Assembly (NCBI RefSeq): GCF_958450345.1
Contig: NC_088781.1
Coordinates: 119,982,431 to 120,046,430 of the forward strand
Source: Calliphora vicina
Lineage: Eukaryota > Arthropoda > Insecta > Diptera > Calliphoridae
DNA: 64,000 nt
Reading direction: 5' to 3'
The translations under genes were made by a program, and so were the position numbers. Below, one piece after another: positions 13,286 to 23,362 of this stretch (its first letter is position 1; the number at the start of each line of letters is the position of its first letter). Under the pieces are notes generated by a model, which saw only the letters and a list, made by a program, of their open reading frames with translations, had not been told where the DNA came from and did not search any database.

Positions 13286-13445
13286 AGCTGATCACTTGAA
13301 ATTAGGACTATCAGGTAGTCAATGCACAAAAATCCATACTTGCTGACGTTCTTAATAATGATTTATTTATCAATTATACAAACAACGGATGGAGGATATT
13401 TCTTGACTAAAGAGTGACTTTTCTCCAGTACCAAGAAAAGGTGCT
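13286..13445. repeat. Right copy of the direct repeat flanking the MITE
   Basis: See the left copy at 12,619; collinear blocks, offset about 670 bp, not part of the MITE terminal repeats. Confidence 0.5.
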
Positions 13446-13469
13446 ACTTACCAATAGTGGTTATTCAGT

Positions 13470-14703
13470 AGAAGTTCAGATAGCTTCAAACTATTTAAAA
13501 ACTCCGATTGAATCTGAAAGTGGCCTGCTCAAAGAACTATGACTGACGCTGAAATTGGTCTATTTAAAAAACTACTATTGAAGCTGAAATTGGACTATTC
13601 AAAGAACCATGATTAAAGCTGAAATTGGACTAATTAAAGAAGCTGAAATTTGAATATTTAAAGACTTACGATTGAAGCCGAAATTGGAATATTCAAACAA
13701 CTCATATTAAGGCTGAAATTGGACTATTCAGAGAACTTATATTGAAGGTAATATTGGACTTTTCAAAGAAATCCTGTTGGTCTATTGAAAAAACTATGAT
13801 TAAAGCTGAAATTTGACTATTCAGAGAACACAAACTGAACCTGAAATTGGACTGCTGAAAGATCTACAATTAAAGATGAAATTAGACTATTCTACTATTC
13901 TACTATTGGACTATTCAGAGAACTATGATTGAAGCTGAAATTTGACTATTCAGAGAACTCGTATTGAAGCTGAAATGCGAACGTTGATAGATCTACAATT
14001 AAGGAAGAAATTGGACTATTCCAAGAACTCCTATTGACGTTGAAATTGGATTATTCAAAGAACTAAGATTGAAGCTAAAATAGGACTATGTAATGAACTC
14101 AAATTAAAGCAGATATAGGACTATTCACAGAACTCGTATTGAACCTGAAATTGTACTATTCAACCAACTACGATTGAAGCTGAAATTCGACTATTCAGAG
14201 AACGCATACTGAAGCTGAAATTTGACTACGATTGAAGCTTAATTTGGACTTTTCAAAGAACTATGATTGAAGCTTAAATTGAACTATGTAAAGTACTCAA
14301 ATTGAAGAAGAGGAAGGTCTATTCAAAGAATTCGCATTGAAGTTGAAATTGGACAATTTAAAGAACTTATATTGAAGCTAAAATTGGACAATTTAAAGAA
14401 CTTATATTGAAGCTAAAATTGGATTATTCCAAGAACTAAGATTGAAGCTAAAATTAGACTATTCAAAGAAATCATATTGAAGCTGAAATCGGACTATTCA
14501 AAGAACTACGATTGAAGCTGAAATTGGATTAATTCAAAACTACGATTGAAGTTGAAATTGGAGTACTATTCGAAGAACTACGACTAAAACTAAGATTATA
14601 CCATTTAAAGAACTACGATTGAACCTGATATTTAAAGAACAACGGTCGAAGCAGAATATGATTGAAGCTGAAATTGAAGTATTCAAAGAACTACGATTGA
14701 TGG
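13470..14703 (+). repeat. 35-bp satellite, forward array (GAAGCTGAAATTGGACTATT variant)
   Basis: Degenerate tandem units of about 35 bp built around CTACGATTGAAGCTGAAATT and GGACTATTCAAAGAA. Units vary by substitutions and small indels, so this looks like an old array. Forward orientation here means CTACGATTG on the + strand. Related arrays appear at 19.4, 20.8, 24-26.7, 29.6-31.6, 33.9, 41.7, 42.7, 44.2 and 48.0 kb. Confidence 0.85.
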
Positions 14704-15057
14704 TTACGCAGCAAAAACTTTATTTACTTAGTAAGCCAGCAAGTAATATTGGAGCCAAGGCATAACTACTTTATTATTTGACTGAAACACTACTTACCTT
14801 TGTTCGAGATTTTTAAAAAAATCATGGGTCAAGCTTACAAATGTACTTACAATCAGTTAAGAAATAAGTAGTAAATTCACAACAAGATAAAAAAAAAACA
14901 CAAAAAATATTGCCTTGTCGAACAGTCACATTATTTTCTTGTGTTTGATAGTCAAGCTGCTAACTCACTGCTCCATGTACGAGTTATTTTATTGTAAGTT
15001 AACAATAGTTTTAACATCAACATATAAATGAATATGATATGAACAAAAAAATTAATG
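14704..15057. other. AT-rich DNA, nothing recognised
   Basis: No coding frame or repeat recognised between the 35-bp array and the tRNA-like remnant. Confidence 0.5.
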
Positions 15058-15124
15058 GCTTTGACAGGTGGCGAACCACTAACCTCCTGTTTTCCAGTCA
15101 AACACACTAGATTGCTGTGCTAAA
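15058..15124 (-). repeat. Possible tRNA-like / tRNA-derived SINE remnant
   Basis: On the minus strand the sequence has an A-box-like TTAGCACAGCAATCTAG and a B-box-like GTGGTTCGCC. The distance from the T of TAGC (tRNA position 8) to the TTC of the T-loop is 47 nt, one more than in a standard tRNA. The anticodon stem is not canonical, so it is not a functional tRNA gene. A SINE head is the better guess, but no tail or second copy was found. Confidence 0.35.
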
Positions 15125-16759
15125 TGCAAAAGTTCATTACCAACCTGTATAAAAATAAGTACTTATTCTAGTAAATAAAATAATATGCTGGGTAACCACC
15201 ACTCATTACAAAATAATGCATGAAATAACTAGTTGTCATTACAAAAATTCACAAAATTTTTGCTGGGTATATTCGGTAGGAGTTCAAATTCAGATTTATT
15301 TATCGAAATATTCATGTGATGGACAAGACTTATGCTTGGCTGCACTGGATATACAAATTGTTGGGACTCGAAACCAGCATTCAGGAATAAACACCCAAAG
15401 AATGCACAGAAATCGGTTTAGTAAAAACTCGTAAATTGAAGTTAAAATTATGTGTTTGCGAAAGCTTTAATCTATTCGCAACTCAATGACACTGCCTTTA
15501 CAAGTGAATAATATGATAATCATCGCCGAGATCAAAAGAAGGCATCCAAAAAGGAATCGATTAGAAGATTTGGTTAATTAATCATACTGGCTTATACTGG
15601 TTTTATCAACAAAGTCTTCTTCAACACCTGGCTGAGAAAATGTTATATTTTAAACTCATAAGGAATATTAATTGAATGTGATTTTCATTTTGAATCCTAA
15701 AAGCATCTCAGTAAAGGACAAGGGAATGCTTGCTATGGATATATGTATTAAGATCATCCTGCATACTTGCATGGTCAATGTAATTGCCAAATTCATTATG
15801 GGTTTCAAACCAAGACAATTCTGCTGAAAAAGCTGATATTTTGGCAGTCAATTGCTAGGTTCTCAAAGATTATTCTGGTGTATTCCCCCAATCCAGAGAT
15901 GATCCTCGATACCAGAGTCTTTTTAAATATAAAGCTAGAGTTGAGGAATCCTTAGCCCTACTACGTCATATTTATATAGATTTCTGTGAGGGAATATGGT
16001 GGAGGCTATGTTTGATACACTATCTCAATTTCAACTGGAAATATAGATTATCTCTAGTGGATGATAGACTTTCTTCAGAACTTCAATTCCAATCATTACA
16101 TTCAACACATGCTTTAAAAGGTTCAAAGTTTTAATTCACTCAAGATCTATGGTGAATGTGCTTTTCTGTTCAATCAGGAAAAGTTTAGAGAGACTGCTAT
16201 GAAAATGGATTTTCTTACGTTCTTACCAGAGTAACAAAAAAATATTAGCCATTCATGTAGTCCATGAAAGAAATTTTCTAAACTGAAGCTAATAATTCGG
16301 AAACCATGAAAATACGTGCTGTAGAAGTCCTGTAGAAGTGTACTGATACCCATTTTAACTATGATAAAACCGGAATGTGATTTTTGTCTTTTGTTTATTA
16401 AAAGACTATAGATGGTTAACTACGATTATGATACGATCTTGTTGGGTTCTAACCGGAGTAAGAATGAGATGATGAATGAAGGGGTCAACACTGATATTTC
16501 GGTTGACAAAGATGATAATTTCTTCATCTCTTAATTGTTTAAGAAACCGAAGAGAATATCGTTTTGGATACGTCCTGTCTTCAAACAAAATTGGAGTAAC
16601 AAAAGTGACAATACAATTTTGAAGAGATTCACATCATATAAACGATTAAAGGAATTATCTATGACAAAACCGGCAATTCTGTAGTTTCGTCATGAACAGT
16701 TTTAAAGACAACAAAGGTGAGAAACATTCGACACACATATTATTTTTATCAATTTTAAT
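15125..16759. other. Unclassified DNA, slightly more complex than surroundings
   Basis: Composition is less extreme than in the flanks, and short frames occur (15216-15434, 15767-15955, and 16406-16588 on the minus strand), but none shows a recognisable domain. It may contain an eroded transposable element, because it precedes an LTR-like sequence, but I see no gag, protease, reverse transcriptase or integrase motif. Confidence 0.4.
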
Positions 16760-17179
16760 TTAACTGTTTTAACACGGGTTTCCACATCCACCAACGTTTG
16801 TATATATTCTCATAAGTGGATAATAGGCAGCACTGTGCTGCCAACATTGACTGTTAAAACTGCTAACATTAAGGCTATTGAAAGCTCTAGAAATGGAACA
16901 TTCTAGTTTTGTCCGTTAGATAATTCATGAAACTTCTAGAAGATGCCACCGATAACTGTATTTCCAGAGTATTCTTGGACATTATAAAGTGTGTTTTTAA
17001 AGTGTGTAATATAACTGTGTGTATTAGAAGAGAGTGACTATTTAAATTGGTCTGTAAATTTAAATAAATAAAGGATTGTTACAAACTTTAAACTACTAAA
17101 CTGCTTTTATTTGCAATTAAAAGAATACGGTTTATTTAAAAGAAATAAAGCAACATTTTTAAAAGGTTAAAACGTAACA
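16760..17179 (+). mobile_element. LTR of a retrotransposon, related to the solo LTR at 23,363
   Basis: The last ~200 bp match the end of the 23,363-23,962 LTR in order: ATTATAAAGTGTGT, GAGTGACTATTTAA, TTAAATAAATAAAG (polyadenylation signals), TTGTTACAAA, AAACTACTAAAC, GCTTTTATTTGCAAT, and the terminus AAGGTTAAAACGTAACA. The right flank is ATAT, as in the other copy. The left end is uncertain; TGTTTTAACACG near 16,763 is a candidate, but its flank is not ATAT. The 5' half differs strongly from the other LTR and carries heat-shock-like sites. Confidence 0.65.
16890..16942. promoter_or_regulatory. Heat-shock-element-like sites inside the LTR
   Basis: At 16,929-16,941 three inverted 5-bp modules fit the heat shock factor rule exactly: GAAACTTCTAGAA (GAA, 2 nt, TTC, 2 nt, GAA). 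A two-module site, GAACATTC, lies at 16,896-16,903, preceded by TAGAA at 16,888. The clustering within 55 bp in the U3-like half of an LTR is suggestive, but binding is not shown. Confidence 0.5.
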
Positions 17180-18704
17180 ATATATTAAGATAAAGATCTA
17201 TGAACACATCAATTCTAGCCGGAATATTTGACTAGTCCTCAATTACCTTAAGAAGTAAGTTCAAGTGTTGCTTATTTAGTTTTCCCTATATTACTGCTAC
17301 TCTTTCCCTCTAAACATATAAGTTTAAAACATTCCTACATTTTTCCACTTTAAAGGGTTAAATTCGAATTTGTTCCACCAACCAGCTTAAAATAATTGAT
17401 TTCTTTTTTGTGGAATAAGAAACCCATCACCCTTTCCACTGATATAACACTGAATCACTGTTTCAAAGTCAAAGGATTTTTTTTCTTATCGTCTTGCTAA
17501 AATTCATATCATTTCCATTGGCAACGAAATGAATTTCAGTAAATAACTCATCACTCCCCAACAATTTTTGTTCGTTATTCATAAGCTCTAAAACTCATAT
17601 TTCAGTAACTCATATTGAGCAACACTCTTCTCCAATTCATTGCTTTAATTTTGTTCAATTTGTTTACTGGCTTCTGTTTTTTTTTTGTAGCTTTAGTTGG
17701 GTGAAACGATAAAAATTTTAGCATTGTCACAAATTTGTTGGTCACAGCTGTTGCTTATGGCAAAATATGTGAAGTATTTACTACAAAATATTTTATAATA
17801 CACACTTTTAAACTCGCTCTCTCTTTTCTACTGCTACGCACCAAGATTTAAAATATGAACTTAATAAAGACTTAACTCTAACGCTCGCATTACAAAGGAC
17901 CCCAGTCCTTTTTCCCCAAATATCTAAGAATATAAAATAATTTTGCATGTTGTTGCTTCATTGTGCTACATGTGGTAGATGAGTCAAATGAAATTGTTTA
18001 GCCAGGGCCACAGTGATTTTTATTTCTTGGCTGCCAACAAAAACATTTAAAAAATGATTTTTTAATAAAGATGAAATGATATTCTTATTTTCGATTTTTA
18101 TTTAAAGGATTGTGTAGCAAAAAAAGTGCTTAATCATAAATATTGCTTTAAACAAAAATGTTCGTACAACTTATTTTTCATACTCTTCACTAGCAAGGGG
18201 GAGAATGGAACTATTATGTTCTGCCACCAAATGTTGCAGCAATAAACATTCAAAATTATTGCTAAATTCTTTGACATCAAAAGGGTGTCAGCAAAGAGAG
18301 GGTTAATAAAAATTTATGAATTTGTAATATTGTCAGAGTATTGTTTTTGTGTAGGAAAAAGTGTAAGTCACTGAAATTGTATTGAACTTTTAAAATGAAA
18401 CATATTTTAGGGAGAAATAAATTTGCTCAGAGCAACCGGTGAGCTGACCTTGAGTAAATATTTGAAAATTTGTTTAGAAAATAATGAACAATTTAAATTG
18501 ATTTTGGTTATTAAAGCTGATTTTTTAAATATGTTGCAAATAACATTTTATTTTTCTAGAGTCAGGAGTTTATCATAGCCACCAGGGGACAAAAATAATT
18601 GAAACTCATAAAAATTCTAATATATGTAAGAGATAAAAATCACAAATAATAACTGGGCAGATTATAGCAGAGGTAGAAGTGCAATCTATATATGAACAAG
18701 TAAC
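17180..18704. other. AT-rich DNA, nothing recognised
   Basis: No coding frame with domain character, no array. A purine run, AAGGGGGAGAATG, at about 18,196 resembles an LTR-element polypurine tract and recurs at about 28,648, but neither is followed by a recognisable LTR. Confidence 0.45.
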
Positions 18705-19436
18705 AAAGTATGGTCGGTCAAGCACGACCATATAATACCCTACACTAAGTAAAAGAGCAAAAACATTTTTCTTTTAAAATTTCAATAATTTATAGTTTTG
18801 AGTGATTTTCGGAAGTGGGCCTTATATGGGAGCTATGACCAATTATGGACCGATCACCATGAAATTAGGTCGTGTGATTTATGTCTATATGAAAGTTTAC
18901 TATGTTGAATTTTGTGAGCATACCAACATTTTTAAGTGATTTATGCACATTAAAGTGATTTTCGGAAGCGGGCATATATGGGAGCCATGACTAATTATGG
19001 ACCGATGGTAACAAAATTTGGTGACATGAATTTTGTATATATTAAACTTATTTGGAGCGCAATTTATGGGGATACATTTATAAATTAAACATTTATGACC
19101 GATAAAGTCCAATTTCGGAAGGACATTTGTATGGGGACTGGGTGAAATAATGGACCGATTTCAGCCGGTTTCAATAGGCTTGCTCCTTGAGAAAAAATAA
19201 TATGTACCAAATTTGATCGAAATATCTTCAAAATTGCGACCTGTACTCTGCGCACAAGGTTTACATGGAGAGCCAGCCAGCAGACCAGACGGACGGACGG
19301 ACATCGTTTAATCGAAATTGATTCTAAGTCGATCGGTATACTTTAAGGTAGGTGTTAGACTAATATTTTTGGGCGTTACAAACATCTGCACAAACGCATA
19401 ATACCCTCCCCACTATGGTGGTGCAGGGTATAAAAA
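18705..19436 (+). mobile_element. DINE-like element (copy D, second lineage)
   Basis: Begins with the hairpin TATGGTCG..CGACCATA, followed by ATAATACCCTACACTAAGT. Contains repeated GATTTTCGGAAG / GGGAGC / GACCAATTATGGACCGAT modules (about 18,800 and 18,960), the core AGACGGACGGACGGAC, a conserved tail with ATCGAAATTGATTCTAAGTC, and a 3' hairpin ATACCCT..AGGGTAT ending GGGTATAAAAAG. Same architecture as copies A-C (5' hairpin, microsatellite core, 3' GGGTATAAAA hairpin) but different sequence. No protein. Ends directly at 35-bp satellite. Confidence 0.7.
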
Positions 19437-19713
19437 GAAATATCTACGATTGGTGTCCTTGATGAAGAATAGAAAGATCTACGATTGGTTTCACTCTCAT
19501 ATATGAAGAATCAAAATGATTTTCGATTGCTCTTAAGGTTAAGAATAGAATAATCTACGATTGGTGTCATAGACGAAGAATAAAATTAATTATTCACGAT
19601 TAATCTCATAGAATGAGAATAGAAAGAGCTACGATTGGCCCTTAGGTAAGCAATTGGAAAGCTCTAAGATTGCGCTCATGGATGAGCAATAAAATAATCT
19701 ACGATTGGCGTCA
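19437..19713 (+). repeat. 35-bp satellite, CTACGATTGGTGTC variant, left part
   Basis: Units around CTACGATTGGTGTCATAGA and GAAGAATAGAAAGAT, period about 35 bp. This variant shares CTACGATTG with the GGACTATT variant but differs in the rest. The array is interrupted by a Tc1 element at 19,716 and resumes at 20,799. Confidence 0.8.
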
Positions 19714-19715
19714 TA

Positions 19716-20796
19716 CAGTGGTTGACAAAACAATGGAAACTTTTCCAAATATTCCATAAGTAGCCCAAAATTTTAAATATTTTTTTAAAATAATTTTTTT
19801 TTTTTGTATTTTACTTGTATAGTTTTATTTATCTAAATTAACTGAAAAACAAACAGCATAATTAATTATATTCTGAAAAAAGGGAACAAAATTAAAAATA
19901 TTCACTATTTCGCTACTGACAAAACAATGGAAACTTTTAAACTTCTACAAGAAAGACGTGTAAAACGAAAATAATATTTAAAAGATATTTTAATAATATT
20001 TTCAGTTATTTTATTTTTTTTAAAGCTGGAAGTATCTGTGACAAATATTCAATAAATAAAATAAATAAAAGCAGTTTCAAGTTCTCTCGAGCAGGTTCTG
20101 TAAAAACTCAACATTTAGGTGGAAGACCTCGTAAGACTACTCCTAGACAAGATAATTTAATAGCGAGAGAGTTCAAGAAATTCCCAAAAATAACTCCTCG
20201 AGAGGTTGTTAATAGCCTAAAATTAGAAATAAGTACCCGAACAGTTTGTCGCAGGGCAAATGAGGCTGGTTGCTATCGTCTTGTGAAAAAACCACTCATT
20301 TCTAAAAAGAACCGTTCTGCTCGTCTACAATTTGCCAGGGATCATTTAAACTGGTCGATACAGAAATGGAATACTGTCCTCTTTTCCGACGAATCCAAAT
20401 ACAATTTAAGAGGCAGTGATGGGAGAACATTTGTAAGACGACCAAAGGGAAAAATATTAGATGCAAAGTATACAAATAAGACTGTAAAGTTTGGCGGTGG
20501 CAATATTATGGTATAGAGATGTTTTTCAGGGCAATGTATGGGCCCAATTCATATTATAAAAGATACCATGACAGGTATAGGATACAGAACCATATTAAAC
20601 GATGTTATGTATCCATACGCTGAGGAAAATATGCCCTTAGTTTGGAGATTCCAATACGACAACGACCCGAAACACACCTCTAGGGTTGTAACCGAGTGGT
20701 TACAATCCAACAATGTTAAAATTTTAAAAAAAAAATTTCAGATTTTAGGCCACTAATGAAATATCTGGAAAAGTTTCCATTGTTTGTCAACCACTG
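19716..20796 (+). mobile_element. Tc1-like DNA transposon, both ends present
   Basis: Terminal inverted repeats of about 30 bp: left starts CAGTGGTTGACAAAACAATG, and the right end read inward is CAGTGGTTGACAAACAATGG. TA dinucleotides flank both ends (19,714-19,715 and 20,797-20,798), the usual Tc1/mariner target duplication. A second copy of the terminal motif, CTGACAAAACAATGGAAACT, lies at 19,916, about 200 bp inside the left end in direct orientation, as in IR/DR-type Tc1 elements. The matching inner copy is absent on the right, where the transposase C-terminus and spacer are deleted. Length is 1,081 bp. It sits inside the 35-bp satellite. Confidence 0.9.
19941..20790 (+). pseudogene. Tc1-like transposase pseudogene
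   Basis: Would cut and paste its own element in the nucleus. The frame is open from 19,941. From about 20,022 it reads a helix-turn-helix domain (KAGSICDKYS..), then the GRPRK AT-hook-like linker at about 20,118, a second DNA-binding helix region (TPREVVNSLKLEISTRTVCR), and from 20,283 the DDE_3 catalytic domain. First catalytic Asp is in LFSDESKYNL; second is in QYDNDPKHTS. A TAG stop at 20,514-20,516 replaces the Trp expected in IMVWG. After NNVKILK a frameshift near the A-run at 20,728 leads to SDFRPLMKYLEK, where the third catalytic Glu is no longer in place. The following ~70 residues are deleted up to the TIR. Inactive. Confidence 0.88.
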
Positions 20797-20798
20797 TA

Positions 20799-20844
20799 TA
20801 TAAAGAATAGAACGATCTACGATTGGTGTCATAGAAGTTCAGTA
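20799..20844 (+). repeat. 35-bp satellite, right part after the Tc1 insertion
   Basis: AAGAATAGAACGATCTACGA followed by TTGGTGTCATAGAAG continues the array interrupted at 19,714. Confidence 0.75.
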
Positions 20845-20849
20845 TGTCA

Positions 20850-20945
20850 AAGTTGAATCCATTCGATGATAGCCTGCCTCAGTCCTATCCAAACTTGGCC
20901 AAATTCGAAGAACATTTGCTCGTAAGTACACAGTCATCTCCAACA
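20850..20945 (+). repeat. Dispersed repeat bordering the 35-bp array (CCTATCCAAACTTGG motif)
   Basis: Blocks GTCAAAGTTGAATCC, CCTATCCAAACTTGGC, TTTGCTCGTAAG and ACAGTCATCTCCAACATGA. The first two recur next to the same satellite variant at 31,590-31,645 (reverse strand); the later blocks recur at 22,205-22,265. It is a shared sequence of unknown class. Confidence 0.5.
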
Positions 20946-20952
20946 TGAACAA

Positions 20953-21036
20953 GTAAAGTTCGTTTCAGAACATTTTTTTGGTGCAAATGTATTGAATTTC
21001 GTTTTCGGTGCCGATTATGGTGTATGCAGAAACGTA
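20953..21036 (+). mobile_element. Fragment of the MITE seen at 12,841
   Basis: AAAGTTCGTTTCAGAAC, GGTGCAAATGTATTGAATTT and GGTGCCGATTATGGTGTATG correspond to the right end of the 12,841-13,277 element. The left part is missing. Immediately followed by a DINE-1-like element. Confidence 0.65.
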
Positions 21037-21043
21037 GCTTAAG

Positions 21044-21742
21044 AGAGCTATATTCGGCTGTGCCGAATCTTATATACCCTTCACCAAATTATACTTCAAA
21101 ATACAAATTTTAAATATGTTTTGGTAAACAAAATTAATTTTTTTTCCAATGTTGTTTTTTTTCATTTATTGTTAAAATTTTTTTTTTTTAAATTTTTAAA
21201 TTTTCTTTATTAAATTTTAAAAAAAAATTTTATGCTTCTAAATTTTTTTTTTTTGTGAAAAAAAAAAAATTCGGGTTAAAAAATATTTTTGCCGATTTTG
21301 ACCCATTGTAGGTCCAACTGAATATGGTCTTATATACGTCGTTGCAAATAATCTTTGAAATATCTATCATTAGATATCCAAATTGTCTATATTAATGACT
21401 TAGTAATTCAGATATAGGTCAAAAATAGGTCTAAAATTGAGGTTGTCCTGGTTTTTTTTCCCTATATCTCAGCCATTTGTGGACCGATTTTGCTGATTTT
21501 AAATAGCAAACTTCTCGAAAGCATGACTGACAGAACTATTGATGATTTTGATTCCGAAAATATCTGAAAATTAATCTCAACAGACAGACTGACAGACAGA
21601 CAGACATGGCTTAATCGACTCCGCTATCTATAAGGATCCAGAATATATATACTTTATAGGGTCGGAAATGAAAAATGTAGAAATTACAAACGAAATGACA
21701 AACTTATATATACCCTTCTCACGAAGGTGAAGGGTACAAAAA
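21044..21742 (+). mobile_element. DINE-1/INE-1-like element (copy B)
   Basis: 5' hairpin ATTCGGCTGTGCCGAAT, then CTTATATACCCTTCACC, an AT-rich variable stretch with long A and T runs, a block reading TTGACCCATTGTAGGTCCAA, a (CAGA)n core at about 21,580-21,605, then CATGGCTTAATCGACTCC, GGATCCAGAATATATATACT, TTATAGGGTCGGAAATG, and a 3' hairpin ACCCTTC..GAAGGGT. The tail matches, in the other orientation, the well-known INE-1 tail of Drosophila. Non-autonomous and without a protein. Confidence 0.82.
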
Positions 21743-21750
21743 TAGAAAAA

Positions 21751-22345
21751 TTTTGGTTTAGCTAAGTAATCGTGTTAATAAGCACTCCCAAGTGTAAACA
21801 ATTTTTGTGGCCGTTCGAAGCACCAGAAGTAGTAATTTTTACATGGAAGACAAAGATCGCCCCCAGACAAGTCAAAAAAGTTTGAAGACAAAGAATTGGA
21901 GGCATTACTCCATGAAGATTGTTATAAAACTCAATAATAGCTTGCAAAATCATTGGGAGCTACTCAAGCTGCAATTTCAAAACGTTTGCAAGCAGCAGGA
22001 TTCATCCAAAAGCAAGAAAATTGGGTACCATACGAATTGAAGCTGAGAGACCTGAGAGATTTTGTATGTCTGAAATGCTGCTTGAACGCTATAAAAGACA
22101 ATAATTTTTGCACCGAATCATTACCAGCGATTAAAAATTTATCCATTACGATAGCCGAAGCGTAAGAGATCGTATGTGAAGCCCCAACCAGTCAAATCGA
22201 CACCAAGCCTTATCCAAACTTCTAATTTCTAATTTGCTCGAAGACAGTCATCACCAACATGAGATATAAACACATTAAGGTTTCGCAAAGCAATCGGTTT
22301 AGTTAAAAAAAATTTAAACTCTAAACAATTTTCGTCGCCGTTCGA
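21751..22345 (+). pseudogene. Mariner transposase 5' half, with duplicated flanks
   Basis: From about 21,838 the sequence encodes, in several frames, the N-terminal half of a mariner transposase: YMEDKDRPQTSQKS, the SLGATQAAISKRLQAAG helix-turn-helix, NWVPYELKLRD, MLLERYKR, and a decayed LHRIITSD..IHYD around the first catalytic Asp, to VKPQPVKSTP near 22,195. Frameshifts and stops are frequent. The rest of the gene is absent. Flanks at 21,751-21,828 and 22,270-22,345 share GGTTTAG and TAAACAATTTT..GGCCGTTCGAAG, so the fragment lies between two copies of another short repeat. Confidence 0.7.
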
Positions 22346-23157
22346 AAGACAATATAATTGGTCATAAGATTAAACCATTTCTATAAGATCTAAAAATATT
22401 AATAATCTATATTAAATCTCATATTTAAATCATAATAATTTAATAGCCTTGATTTAGTTCCTCCTCCCCTTTCAGAAATAAATCTAAAAACATTTCCCCA
22501 CATAAATAGATTGTTCATAAATACATAAAAGTCTCATAAAATATAATATAATAATAAGCAATAAGAATAAGACAGCAAAAATAAGAAATATAATAATAAT
22601 AATAACGAAATTGGCATATATCACTTAAATTCAAACATCAGACGTACTTAAAAAACACATCTACAAATTACGATAATGGTAATAGAGTATAACTGTTATG
22701 AGGGAGGAAGAAAGATGATGGATATTCGCAACAGAGATGGATAATTAAGATGTGGAGAAGGTAAAGGAAATCTATTTTTAGATTGAAAAATTGTATTTAA
22801 ATTTAAGGGTAGAATTGAACTTTGACCTCTAATGATTAACTGATTGTGATCGGCATATTGTTATTTTGCTAAGGTTCAACAACTACTGTTCCGTCAATGT
22901 CTGCCATTTTGGCAGATATTATTTGGTGACTATTTCCTTGACGAGGATGAGTCATATACATATATTCTTTCATCACATAATCCGTTTGGTTCCATATAGA
23001 AACAACAAGTGTCGATTGAAACAGCTCAATTACAGCATGTTCCATTTCCTAGTCGTTCAATCACTCGGTTTGGTGATTAGTATAGGTCCTCTATAAGTGA
23101 TTTACATGCGTTTCAATCGCGTGAATTATACTATAGTCTACTTTATGCTCAATAACT
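22346..23157. other. AT-rich DNA, nothing recognised
   Basis: Includes AATAAT/AATAAG simple sequence at 22,545-22,610. A 76-codon frame at 22,866-23,096 has no recognisable domain. Confidence 0.5.
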
Positions 23158-23272
23158 TGTGATGAAAAATGGATCCATTAAAATAACCCAAAGAGTAAGA
23201 TATCGTACGTGAAGCCCGGCCAACGAGCCGAATTGATACCAAAGCAAAATATACATGGCGCTAAGGTAATCT
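23158..23272 (+). mobile_element. Mariner mid-gene fragment
   Basis: Encodes, with one shift, GDEKWIH followed by NNPKSK, SYVKPGQRAE and PKQNIHGAKV, the region just after the first catalytic Asp of mariner. It is an isolated ~115-bp piece, complementary to what the 21.8-kb fragment lacks and possibly split from it. Confidence 0.6.
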
Positions 23273-23362
23273 TATCTATTCTAGTCAATTCAAAATAAAA
23301 GCTATACATTTTAAAAAATTCCGCATTTTTAAGTCATACAGCCAATATATAGACATTTATAT

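Noticed and set aside
18190..18205. AAGGGGGAGAATG as a polypurine tract marking an LTR element
   Set aside because: Neither this site nor the similar one near 28,648 is followed by a recognisable LTR or preceded by retroviral-type coding sequence.
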